Assembly: GCF_000376565.1 (NCBI RefSeq)
Contig: NZ_BARG01000088.1
Coordinates: forward strand, 1-64,000
DNA: 64,000 nucleotides
Reading direction: 5' to 3'
Origin: Streptomyces hokutonensis
Lineage (GTDB): Bacteria; Actinomycetota; Actinomycetes; Streptomycetales; Streptomycetaceae
Each line of letters opens with the position of its first letter. Position 1 is the stretch's first letter. Both the position numbers and the translations under genes were made by a program. Below, one piece after another: positions 33,555 through 41,638 of the stretch. The notes below the pieces were generated by a model. The model saw nothing but the letters and a program-made list of their open reading frames with translations, had not been told where the DNA came from and did no database searches.

Positions 33555-34441
33555 AGGTCCACCTCCCGGCGGCGCAGCAGGGCGGTCACGGACAGCGCGA
33601 TCACGATCGAGACGACGAGCAGGAGCATCGCGACGGCCGAGGCATAGCCGTAGCGGTCGTCCGTGAAGGCGAGCTGGATGATGTAAAGGGCCGTGGACTG
33701 GGTGGAGTTGGCCGGTCCGCCCGAGGTGAGCACGGTGATGATGTCGTAGAGCTTCAGCATCGTGATCAGCGAGATCGTGACGCTGATGGTGGTGCCCGGG
33801 GCCAGCATCGGGAACGTGATCCGGCGGAACCGCTGCCAACGGCCGGCCCCGTCGACCATCGCGGCCTGGTACAGCTCGACCGGGATCGACTGGAGGGCGG
33901 CGAGGTGGACGACGGTGGTGAACCCGGTCAGCACCCAGGCCGAGACGATCCCCACGGACAGGGCCGCCAGGTGCGGACTGCCCAGCCAGGTGATCGGCTT
34001 GTCGATGATCCCCAGTGAGACGAGGACGTTGTCGAGGATGCCGTCCCTGGCCAGGATGTAGCGCCAGACGAAGCCGACGATGACCCCGGACAGCACCTGC
34101 GGCAGGAACGCGAGGGTGCGCATCATCCGGAAGCTCAGGGAGGTCCGGTTCAGCAGCATCGCGAAACCGATGCCTGCGGCGTTGGCGACGACCGTCACCG
34201 CGCCGGCCAACAGAAGTGTGAAGCCGAGGCTGTCGGCCAGGGCGCTGTCGTGCGCCATCTCCCGGTAGTTGGAGAGACCGACGAAGTCGGAGCGCGCCAG
34301 CAGCGGGTTCTCGTTGGTGAGGCTCTTCCAGGCGCTCATCAGCACGGGCACGACGATGAACAGGGCGTACAGGCCCAGGGCGAGGAGCGCGATCGCGCCC
34401 AGGGCGGGGTCGCCGCGGCGGGCGCGGACTCGGGTGGTCAT
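33551..34441 (-). CDS. Sugar ABC transporter permease, MalF type
   Basis: A 296-residue membrane protein with six predicted spans and an EAA loop (ELYQAAMVDGAGRWQRFRRI). It pairs with the MalG-type permease to form the translocation pore of a carbohydrate importer. The gene begins 10 bases after the binding-protein stop and shares a GTGA overlap with the second permease. Typical N-terminus (ALLALGLYALFIVVPVLMSAWKSL) and length. Confidence 0.92.
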   Translation of the reverse strand: MTTRVRARRGDPALGAIALLALGLYALFIVVPVLMSAWKSLTNENPLLARSDFVGLSNYREMAHDSALADSLGFTLLLAGAVTVVANAAGIGFAMLLNRTSLSFRMMRTLAFLPQVLSGVIVGFVWRYILARDGILDNVLVSLGIIDKPITWLGSPHLAALSVGIVSAWVLTGFTTVVHLAALQSIPVELYQAAMVDGAGRWQRFRRITFPMLAPGTTISVTISLITMLKLYDIITVLTSGGPANSTQSTALYIIQLAFTDDRYGYASAVAMLLLVVSIVIALSVTALLRRREVDL

Positions 34442-34451
34442 GGCGGCTTCC

Positions 34452-35723
34452 TTACTTCGTCGCCGAGTCCCAGGCGGCGTCCAGCTTGGCCAGCTGTCCG
34501 TCGACGTCGTCGGAGGAGTACAGCGCCTGACTGGCCGCGTAGAAGGCGTTGTTGAGCCCCGAGGGCATGGAGTCGTCGTTGGTGGCCCAGCCGAACGACG
34601 AGACCTTCGTGTTCTGCTGGGTGACGTAGGAGTACGAGTCCTTGAAGACCTTGGTGACGGTCACGCCGTAGTCGTCCAGGGTCTTGCCCTTGAGCATCGG
34701 GAACGCGCCGTCGCCCTCGATCAGGGCCTTGTAGTTGGCCGGGTCGAGCGACCAGGCCTGCGCGAACGCGGTCGCCTTCGCGGGGTCCTTCGTCTTCGCG
34801 CTGATCGCCATCGAGCCGCCCACCGAGAACGGCACCACGAGCGACCCGTCCTCGGTGGGGGTGAGGAAGGCGCCGAAGTCGTCGGCGTGGTCCTTGGGCA
34901 CAGCGCCGAGGAACCAGCTGCCCATCATGTACATCGCGGTCTTGCCGGACGTGAAGTTCGTGATGGAGTCGGCGTACTTGACGCCCAGGGCGCCGTCCTC
35001 GAAGTAGCCGTTCTTCACCATCGTCCGGTACTTGCCCACCGCCGCCTTGACGTCGGGATCGGTGAACTTGACCTTGCCCGCGTAGCGTTCCTTCAGCCAG
35101 TTCGGGTTCTTGCCCAGCACGTCGGCCGAGAGGATGCCGGTCAGCGGCATCGACGCCGAGAACGGATCGCCGCCGCCCAGCTCCACCGGCGTGACCCCGG
35201 CCGCCTTGAGCTTGGCGCACACCGACATGAACTCCGCCCAGGTCTTGGGCGGTTGGGCTATGTGGGCCTTCGCGAACAGCTTCTTGTTGTAGAAGACCTC
35301 GGGGATGATCTGCGAGTTCGTCGGCGGGATGTAGACCTTGCCCTTGTAGGCGTTGCCCAGCGGCAGCAGGAAGTTGGCGTCCACCCACTTCTGGTCGTAC
35401 GGCTTCAGCAGCCCGGCCGTCGCGAACGTCGACGGGGTGATCGACTGGAGCAGATCCGGGAACTGCCCGGAGGCCTGCAACTGCTTGGCGTAGGCGTCCC
35501 GGTCGGTGCTCGGCGCGACGATCTTCTTCACCGTGACGCCCGGGACCTTCTTCTCGGCGCTCGCGATCGAGGTGTTCCAGAACGACGCGGTCAGGCTCGG
35601 GGTCTCGAAGGTGAGGTAGGTCAGGGCGCTGCCGCCCTTCGCGCCCCCGGTCGACGCGGCAGAGCATCCGGTCAGGGCGAGCGCTGCGGCGAGGCAGACA
35701 ACGGTCGGACGTTTGCGCCTCAT
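34452..35723 (-). CDS. Sugar-binding lipoprotein of ABC importer
   Basis: A 423-residue extracytoplasmic solute-binding protein of family 1. The signal peptide ends in a lipobox (ALTGC, Cys20), so it is a membrane-anchored lipoprotein. The body shows the usual pattern of family 1: an early EKKVPGVTVKKI segment, a central GKTAMYMMGSWFLGA block, and repeated aromatic residues likely to stack on sugar. It is the first gene of the 11-kb operon. GGAGA precedes the ATG, and a 24-base palindromic operator lies 72 bases upstream, between it and the divergent LacI gene. Confidence 0.93.
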   Translation of the reverse strand: MRRKRPTVVCLAAALALTGCSAASTGGAKGGSALTYLTFETPSLTASFWNTSIASAEKKVPGVTVKKIVAPSTDRDAYAKQLQASGQFPDLLQSITPSTFATAGLLKPYDQKWVDANFLLPLGNAYKGKVYIPPTNSQIIPEVFYNKKLFAKAHIAQPPKTWAEFMSVCAKLKAAGVTPVELGGGDPFSASMPLTGILSADVLGKNPNWLKERYAGKVKFTDPDVKAAVGKYRTMVKNGYFEDGALGVKYADSITNFTSGKTAMYMMGSWFLGAVPKDHADDFGAFLTPTEDGSLVVPFSVGGSMAISAKTKDPAKATAFAQAWSLDPANYKALIEGDGAFPMLKGKTLDDYGVTVTKVFKDSYSYVTQQNTKVSSFGWATNDDSMPSGLNNAFYAASQALYSSDDVDGQLAKLDAAWDSATK

Positions 35724-35794
35724 GGAAGTCTCCTGAAGGGACGATGCGGCCCGACGGGCGGGGGTGGATCCAACAGGATCGACACCTCGCGGCT

Positions 35795-35818
35795 CCTCGG
35801 GATAACGTTATCGCGAGG
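35795..35818. promoter_or_regulatory. LacI operator, core GATAACGTTATC
   Basis: A 24-base palindrome with a single mismatched pair, centred on CG, with the 12-base core GATAACGTTATC at 35801-35812 and arms CCTCG/CGAGG. It sits between the divergent sugar-binding-protein gene and the lacI-type gene, at the place expected for a repressor that controls both. A second copy of the core occurs at 36985-36996. Confidence 0.8.
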
Positions 35819-35914
35819 ATAGAAGCGCGTTGCGGGAATGTGTCAAGGGCCGGTCTGATATCGGTCCGATGTTTCGAGGGATTCACGCTCAGGGATCCGA
35901 GGAGGAGCTGCCGG

Positions 35915-36937
35915 ATGACGCAAGCACGGCGCGAGAGCGGGGGACGGCCCCGGCGCCCGACGATGGTCGACGTCGCACGTGAGGCCGGGGTGGCCCTGCG
36001 CACCGTCTCCCGGGTGGTCAACCAGGACCCCACGGTGGGACCGGAGTACGTCACCAAGGTCGAGGCCGCGATCGCCGCGCTGAACTACCGCCCCGACGAC
36101 CGCGCCCGCCAGCTCCGCACCGGCGTCACCGGCACGATCGGCGCCGCCGTCCGCAGAATCGCCGAGGTCAACCCCGAACTGGCCGCCATCGAACGGACCG
36201 CCAGGGACGCCGGCCTGACCCTCTTCGCCGCCTCCACGGACTTCGACGAGAAGAGGGAGCACGACATCCTGATCTCCATGTGCAGGCAGCGCCTCGACGG
36301 CATCATCGTCGAGCCGTTCGGCGAGAACCACGCCTACCTGCAACCGGAGTTGGATGCGGGGGTCCCACTCGTGGCCATGGACCGCCCCATGAGCGGCATC
36401 TCCGTGGACTGCGTCATGTCCGACAACGCCTCCGGCATCGGCATGGCCTTCCACCACCTCCACCGGCACGGCCACCGCCGCATCGCCTACATCGGCGACA
36501 GCGAACGCGTCTACTCCGGCCGCGAACGCGCCGCCGCCTTCCGCGCGGCCCTGGGCGCCCACGGCGAGCCGGTCGAGGGCCTGGTGCACCCCGGCGAGAT
36601 CACTCCCGAACGCGTGGCAGCCGCCCTCGACACGGCACTGCACGGCCCGAACCCGGCGACCGCCCTGGTCACCGGCAACATGGACACCACCCTCGCGGTC
36701 CTACGACACCTCGGCCCGCAGTCGGCCTCCCGCCTGGCCCTGGTCGCCTTCGACGAGGTCCCCCTGGCCGACCTCCTCCAACCCGCCCTCACCGTCATCG
36801 CCCAACAGACCACCGAGATCGGCCGAACGGCCGTCGAACTGCTCCGCGCCCGCATCGTCGACCCGGCTCGTCCCGTGCAGTCCGTGGTCGTGCCGGTCAC
36901 GTTGAAGGTCCGGGGGTCGGGGGAGGTGCCGGTCTGA
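35915..36937 (+). CDS. LacI-family repressor of the sugar operon
   Basis: A 340-residue transcriptional regulator. The N-terminal helix-turn-helix and hinge (about 17-70; TMVDVAREAGVALRTVSRVVNQD, then YRPDDRARQL) precede a periplasmic-binding-protein-like sensor domain (75-335) with the usual GHRRIAYIGD and ALVAFDEVPLADLLQP segments. ATG 35915 is chosen because GAGGAGG (35899-35905) precedes it; the frame remains open upstream, but that part contains the operator. It is divergent from the sugar-transport operon and probably represses it, and itself, through the palindrome at 35795-35818, with an imported sugar as inducer. Confidence 0.92.
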   Translation: MTQARRESGGRPRRPTMVDVAREAGVALRTVSRVVNQDPTVGPEYVTKVEAAIAALNYRPDDRARQLRTGVTGTIGAAVRRIAEVNPELAAIERTARDAGLTLFAASTDFDEKREHDILISMCRQRLDGIIVEPFGENHAYLQPELDAGVPLVAMDRPMSGISVDCVMSDNASGIGMAFHHLHRHGHRRIAYIGDSERVYSGRERAAAFRAALGAHGEPVEGLVHPGEITPERVAAALDTALHGPNPATALVTGNMDTTLAVLRHLGPQSASRLALVAFDEVPLADLLQPALTVIAQQTTEIGRTAVELLRARIVDPARPVQSVVVPVTLKVRGSGEVPV

Positions 36938-36984
36938 CGCTCAGGTCGTGTGGTGCGTGGGGGAACGGCGGCTGGATCGCGTGC

Positions 36985-36996
36985 GATAACGTTATT
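36985..36996. promoter_or_regulatory. Second LacI operator core, GATAACGTTATT
   Basis: The 12-base core of the operator recurs with one change 48 bases after the lacI-type stop, in a 115-base gap between convergent genes. No gene starts here, so it may be an auxiliary site for repressor looping across the 1.17 kb between the two operators, a roadblock, or the remnant of a lost target promoter. Confidence 0.55.
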
Positions 36997-37052
36997 CGAG
37001 AGAGCGCAGTTTCCTGCCGCGGAACAGCGCGCCGGGACCCGTCGTGGCGCGG

Positions 37053-37607
37053 TCAGTCCCGTGTGGTGGAGAACGGCATGGCGTCCGCCCATTCCCAGAA
37101 GGCACCGGCCTCGTCGACTTCCCGTTGCAGCAGGGCGAACAACGGGCTCATGTCGGTGCCGGGAGGGACGTCGACGGCGACGAAACGCTCCCCGTGCCAT
37201 TCGCTGAGGAGGCCGGATTCCCTGATCGAGTTCTTGATGAGGTCGATGCTGCGGCCGAGCCGTGCGGCGTCGGCGTCGGTGCTCGGTGAGAGCAGCGTGC
37301 GCAGGACGCGATGTCCGCTCCTCCGCGCGACCGCGACCACACGGGATGCCGGTGACAGACGCACCCGGTCTCCCAGAGCGAGGCCGTAGGTCATGAAGGG
37401 GATGCAGGCCACCACGTGTGTACCGTCCGCCTCGGGCCGGAGCCACAGCTGCTCGATCTGTCCTTCGAGGCCGAAGGGGGCCAGCTCGGCCTGGGCGATG
37501 TAGTTGCTCTCGGCCCGGCCGACCGGGTCCTCGTGTACGACGTACAGCATCCGCGCCCCCTGTCGGCTGGTGTGCGCGAAGATCGTCCCATGGACAGGTC
37601 CGTTCAC
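37053..37607 (-). CDS. DUF4265-type protein
   Basis: A 184-residue protein resembling DUF4265 proteins: a segment with IEQLWLRPEADGTHVVACIPFMTYGLALGD, followed by RRSGHRVLRTLL and a C-terminal ALLQREVDEAGAFWEWADA. The family is widespread in actinobacteria and of unknown function. The GTG at 37607 gives the longest form. The ATG at 37550, preceded by GGGGG, may be the true start and gives 165 residues beginning at the conserved part. It is divergent from the deaminase-ASCH gene with 53 bases between. No signal peptide or membrane segment. Confidence 0.65.
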   Translation of the reverse strand: MNGPVHGTIFAHTSRQGARMLYVVHEDPVGRAESNYIAQAELAPFGLEGQIEQLWLRPEADGTHVVACIPFMTYGLALGDRVRLSPASRVVAVARRSGHRVLRTLLSPSTDADAARLGRSIDLIKNSIRESGLLSEWHGERFVAVDVPPGTDMSPLFALLQREVDEAGAFWEWADAMPFSTTRD

Positions 37608-37660
37608 GATCAGCGCACCGAGCCGTCGAGGATTGAGGCCGCTGATCTAGGGTCGGCGCC

Positions 37661-38296
37661 ATGGTCGCCATGAAGCTCTCCGCATCCGCCCGTCGTGTCG
37701 TCGAGGCGGCGGAACGACTCGCCGCCACGCTCGGGAGCGACTCGAACCACACCGTCGCCGCGGTGGCGATGGACACGGCCGGGCGGATTCATGAGGCGGT
37801 GAACGTCTACCACTTCACCGGCGGACCGTGTGCCGAGCTGGTCGCACTCGGTGTCGCCGCAACTGCGGGAGCGGGTCCGCTCGTCACCATCGCCGCCGCG
37901 GGAGATCGGGGGCGAGGCCTCATCCCGCCGTGCGGTCGCTGCCGTCAAGCGCTGCTCGATCTGCATCCGGATGTCCACGTCGCCGTACCGACCGACGACG
38001 GGCCGGTATTGCGCCCGATCCGCATGCTGCTGCCGGACACCTACTTCTTCCCCGACGCGGACGCGCGTCGCATCGTCCGGTTCGACGGGCACGACTACGA
38101 GGCCGTCGCCACCGCGCGGAAGACCTCCACCGTCCGACACGACGAAACGATCGGGCCCGGTCCCGCGATCTTCTTCTTCGAGGACGACGAAGCCCACCGC
38201 ACGCTGAACGGCACCGTCACCGCCGTCGAACGCCAACGGCTCGACGACGGTTCGACCGTCGACCAGTTGACGTTCAGCGTCGACGCACCTGAGTGA
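37661..38296 (+). CDS. Cytidine deaminase-like / ASCH domain fusion
   Basis: A 211-residue protein. The N-terminal half (1-130) is a cytidine/blasticidin-deaminase-type domain with the zinc site Cys57-x-Glu59 (GGPCAELVALG) and Cys91/Cys94 (PPCGRCRQ). The C-terminal part (about 137-210) looks like a compact ASCH domain: a helix ending in ARKTSTVR, then ETIGPGPAIFFFE and TLNGTVTAVERQRL. In E. coli YqfB, an ASCH amidohydrolase acting on N4-acetylcytidine, K21, T24 and R26 occupy the same spacing as K154, T157 and R159 here. A bifunctional nucleoside enzyme (deacylation then deamination) is a reasonable hypothesis. The deaminase part is secure, the ASCH part moderately so. ATG 37670 is an alternative start. 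Confidence 0.8.
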   Translation: MVAMKLSASARRVVEAAERLAATLGSDSNHTVAAVAMDTAGRIHEAVNVYHFTGGPCAELVALGVAATAGAGPLVTIAAAGDRGRGLIPPCGRCRQALLDLHPDVHVAVPTDDGPVLRPIRMLLPDTYFFPDADARRIVRFDGHDYEAVATARKTSTVRHDETIGPGPAIFFFEDDEAHRTLNGTVTAVERQRLDDGSTVDQLTFSVDAPE

Positions 38297-38305
38297 GGGC
38301 GGCGG

Positions 38306-40345
38306 TCACGACGCGAGCGGGCCCTGCATCACCAGGGCGAGGCCCTGTTCGGCGTCGTCGTTGAGGGCGGTGTGGAAGGCGCTGTCGTAGGCGTCGTCGC
38401 CGACCGCCTTGCGGGCCTGGAGCTCCCACTCCTCGCGGACGGCGGAGAGTTCGGGGGTGCCGTGGTTGGGGTGGCCGAGCATGCGCCAGAAGGTGTTCCC
38501 GGTACCCGACGTCCGCGCGGCTGCGATGCCGTTGCCCTGTACCGCGTTCGCCCCGGTGAGGAGGTCGAGCGCGAGGGCGATGCCGAGATTGTCGTGGAGG
38601 TTGTGCTTGCTGGTGAGCATGGCCCGGGCATGGAGCTCGGCGTCGTGCGCCCGCCCCTGGAGGAGGTCTATGAAGGCGAGTTGGTGGAACGCGTACGACC
38701 GCGCCCAGTGCTCGCCGTACCGCACACTGAGCCGGCGCAGGGCGACGGCCGCCTCGTAGGCCTCGGCGAGTCGGCCCAGCGCGGAGTGGGCGAAGGTGCG
38801 GATCACCATGCAGCAGAGCTGCGGCGCGCCCGACGGCGGCGACTGGCCGTGGGTGATCAGAGCGTGGTCGCACACCTCGTACGCGTCCTGGGGGCGGCCG
38901 GCCATGAGGTGGGTGAGGCCGACCGTGTGGGCGGCGAAGAGTTCGGACTGCGGGTCGCCGTCCTGGTGCGCGGCGGCGGTGCATTCCTCCCCGACGAGCA
39001 GGGCCCTGCGGTGGTCGCCCTGGAGGGTGAGGGTGATGCCCAGGGCCCACAGGGCGCGGGTGCGGGAGGGGCCCTTGGGCGTGTCGAGGGCCAGGGCGCG
39101 TTCGAGGTAGTCGCGGGATTCGTGGAGGTGCCCGCAGCAGGGCCAGAACAGGCCGGTGCGGCCCGCCATTTCGACGGCGGTCTCGGGGTCCGTCTCGATG
39201 AGGTGGTCGAGTGCGGCGCGTACGTCGCTGTGGCTCGCCGAGATCCGTGCGTACCAGGCGACCTGCTGTTCACTGAGCCAGCCGGCCTCGGCCTCGGCCA
39301 GCATGGTGGCGAAGTGCGCGGCGTGGAGGCCGACGAGAGCCTGCTCCTCGCCGAGTTCCGCGAGCCACATGGCGCCGTACTCGCACAGTGTGTCGAGCAT
39401 GCGGTAGCGGACGCCGACCCGTTGCAGCACGGACTGGTCGGCCAGCCGGTCGAGGAGCCGGGGGACGGCGTCGGCGTCGAGCGGGCCGCCGGCGCACACG
39501 GACTGCGCGTCCGCCGCGTCGAAGGGGCCGCGGAAGACGGAGAGCCTGGCCCACAGCAGGCGCTCCAGCGGGGAACACAGTTCGTGGCTCCAGCCGATCG
39601 CCGTGCGCAGCGCCCGGTGCCGCCGGGGCCACGCGGTCTCGTCGACGAGCGTGTCGAGGCGCGAGGCGAGGCGCTCGGCGATCTCGCCGAGGCTGTTCTC
39701 CCGCAGCCGCGCGCAGGCCAGTTCGACGGCGAGCGGGATGCCCTCCAGGCGGTGGCAGATGGCGGAGACGGTTTCGGCGGAGCCGGGCGAGTCGAGGGAC
39801 ACGTCCGGGGCGGCCGTGGCACAGCGGTCGCGGAAGAGGCGTACGGCGTCGCTGGCACCTCCGTCGTCCATCGACAGCGGCATCACCTCGACGAGTTGCT
39901 CATCCCTGACGCCGATGGGCTGTCTGCTGGTGGCCAGGACCGTCAACCCCGGTGCGGAGGCGAGGAGTTCGCTCACCAGGAGGAGGCAGGCGGGCAGCAC
40001 GCGCTCGCAGCAGTCGAAGACGAGCAGCACGTGCCGGCCGGCCAGCCACTCGCACAGCGCCTCGACGGGAGCGCGCGGATTGTGGTCCAGGAGATCCACG
40101 GCGTCGCAGACCGTCGCGGTGAAGAGCCGGTCGTCGTAGAGGTTCGACAGGTCGACCCACCAGACCCCGTCGGCGTACCGGTCCCGGACCTGCTCCGCGA
40201 CGCGCAGTGCCAGGCGGCTCTTGCCCACACCTCCGCCACCGGTGAGAGTGACCGACCGATGCTGCGTCAACGCCGTTCCGACTGCGTCGAGTTCGCTTGC
40301 GCGGCCGACGAAGCTGGTCGTCACGACGGGGAGGTTGCCTACCAC
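38306..40345 (-). CDS. NB-ARC/TPR regulator lacking a DNA-binding domain
   Basis: About 679 residues, resembling the ATPase and TPR parts of AfsR/LuxR-type STAND regulators. It begins near GNLPVVTTSFVGR, with Walker A GGGGVGKS, Walker B HVLLVFDCCE, sensor ATSRQPIGV and a GxP-type IPLAVELACARL block. Helical TPR-like repeats run from about 380 to the end. Neither a SARP/BTAD domain at the front nor a LuxR helix-turn-helix at the end is visible, so it cannot bind DNA by known means. GTG 40345 has a good AGGATGGG upstream; GTG 40402 would add 19 residues with a poor ribosome site. It converges on the deaminase-ASCH gene with a 9-base gap. Confidence 0.82.
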   Translation of the reverse strand: MVGNLPVVTTSFVGRASELDAVGTALTQHRSVTLTGGGGVGKSRLALRVAEQVRDRYADGVWWVDLSNLYDDRLFTATVCDAVDLLDHNPRAPVEALCEWLAGRHVLLVFDCCERVLPACLLLVSELLASAPGLTVLATSRQPIGVRDEQLVEVMPLSMDDGGASDAVRLFRDRCATAAPDVSLDSPGSAETVSAICHRLEGIPLAVELACARLRENSLGEIAERLASRLDTLVDETAWPRRHRALRTAIGWSHELCSPLERLLWARLSVFRGPFDAADAQSVCAGGPLDADAVPRLLDRLADQSVLQRVGVRYRMLDTLCEYGAMWLAELGEEQALVGLHAAHFATMLAEAEAGWLSEQQVAWYARISASHSDVRAALDHLIETDPETAVEMAGRTGLFWPCCGHLHESRDYLERALALDTPKGPSRTRALWALGITLTLQGDHRRALLVGEECTAAAHQDGDPQSELFAAHTVGLTHLMAGRPQDAYEVCDHALITHGQSPPSGAPQLCCMVIRTFAHSALGRLAEAYEAAVALRRLSVRYGEHWARSYAFHQLAFIDLLQGRAHDAELHARAMLTSKHNLHDNLGIALALDLLTGANAVQGNGIAAARTSGTGNTFWRMLGHPNHGTPELSAVREEWELQARKAVGDDAYDSAFHTALNDDAEQGLALVMQGPLAS

Positions 40346-40471
40346 GGTCCCATCCTGCACGGCCCGGGCACGGCGCCAAACCCTCTCGCGGGAAACGGTC
40401 ACAGGTGATCGGGCTTGGCAACTATTCGGTCGTCCCGTTCGTCGCGGCCGGTCCCTCGTGAAGGCGTCGGT

Positions 40472-41473
40472 TCAGAGGCTCCCGGGACGGACGAGACCGG
40501 TCCGCTTGACTCCGCTCAGGATGGGGGTGACCTCCAGCGTGGAGATGTGGGGGAGGTCGCCGATGGTCTCGCTCACGAAGCGGTAGAGCGCGTCGAGATC
40601 GGTGGCGGCGACCGCCACGAGAAGGTTGGCCGCGCCGGTGGTGGCGGAGGCGAAGCGGACCTGTGGGTGGCGGCTCAGTTGGCGGCCCGTCTCCTCCAGA
40701 CCGCCGGGTGCGACGGTGATCCACAGCAGTGCCTCGGTACGGATGCCCAGCCGGCCCAGGTCGACCTCGGTCGCGAGCCTGAGCACCTGGTTGTCGACCA
40801 GCGACTCCAGCCGGCGCCGGGCGGTGAGCGGGGTGGTGTCGGCGCGGCGGGCGAGATCGGCGTAGGAGGACCGCCCGTCCTCGATCAGGGCCGCGACCAG
40901 CGCGTGGTCGACGGGCTGGAGACCCGGTCGGACGGCCGGGGTGGAGTGCTCCGTCCGCAGGTCGGCCAACTCGGCCTCCGTCAGCAGGCCGCCGCTCCAG
41001 TCGAAGGCCGCCGGGAAGACCCGCAGCAGAAGGTACGAGGTCCACGACTGGACCGCCGGGGTGGCCGGAAGATCGCGCAGCAGCAGCGAGTTGCGCGCGT
41101 CCGGCCCGTCCAGGAACAGGATCGTGCAGATCTCGTCGCCGCCGCCGAGGACATCCACCCAGACGGTGTCGGCGCGACGGGCCAGGGTGGCGGCGATGGC
41201 GCTGATCTGGTTGGGCCGGCACTTGATGCGCAGAGCCAGTGGGATCAGATCGGGGAACCACAGAGGATTGCGTACGGCGGTGGCGCGCAGCGTCCTGTCG
41301 TGGAACAGCGGTGCCGCGCGACGCACGACCGTGCGCTCCGAGAGACCCAGGACACGCCCGACCGTGCGCCAGGAGGCCCGCGGGGAGGCGAGCAGCGCGG
41401 CGGCGATCCGGCTGTCCGTCTCATTCAGCGGTTGGCCTGCTTTCGCCGGATTCCCGGATCTGCTGTCTGTCAC
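40472..41473 (-). CDS. Lrp/AsnC-type regulator with two HTH-RAM units
   Basis: A 333-residue protein made of two Lrp/AsnC-like halves. The first helix-turn-helix is near residues 18-60 (LNETDSRIAAALLASPRASWRTVGRVLGLSERTVVRR) and the second near 175-225 (VDHALVAALIEDGRSSYADLARRADTTPLTARRRL). Each is followed by a ligand-binding RAM-like domain. Tandem forms of this kind are frequent in Streptomyces. GTG 41473 is the best start, with TTGGA upstream. It diverges from the phzF-like gene across 165 bases and probably regulates it, responding to an amino acid or related metabolite (inferred). Confidence 0.88.
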   Translation of the reverse strand: MTDSRSGNPAKAGQPLNETDSRIAAALLASPRASWRTVGRVLGLSERTVVRRAAPLFHDRTLRATAVRNPLWFPDLIPLALRIKCRPNQISAIAATLARRADTVWVDVLGGGDEICTILFLDGPDARNSLLLRDLPATPAVQSWTSYLLLRVFPAAFDWSGGLLTEAELADLRTEHSTPAVRPGLQPVDHALVAALIEDGRSSYADLARRADTTPLTARRRLESLVDNQVLRLATEVDLGRLGIRTEALLWITVAPGGLEETGRQLSRHPQVRFASATTGAANLLVAVAATDLDALYRFVSETIGDLPHISTLEVTPILSGVKRTGLVRPGSL

Positions 41474-41638
41474 TCGTCGTTCCAACCTTTCCTTCTGGCC
41501 CAGGGTACGAATCAATCCACTTTGTTGCGGCTGGCCCTGTCCTCGCCGCGCGCCCGCCCGCTGGGATGGACCCGCTTCCCGCCGTACGCCGACGGGCGGG
41601 AGGCGCGGAAACCGCCGCAGCCGCTCGAAAGGCCCTTG

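Noticed and set aside
35744..35914. Earlier start of the LacI gene at 35744
   Set aside because: That stretch contains the operator palindrome and has no conserved residues; GAGGAGG supports ATG 35915.
18427..40408. Very long open frames antisense to real genes (for example opposite the phosphatase, the 968-residue hydrolase and the NB-ARC gene)
   Set aside because: They arise from high GC content, encode Arg/Gly/Val-rich sequence without domains, and run against genes with clear motifs.
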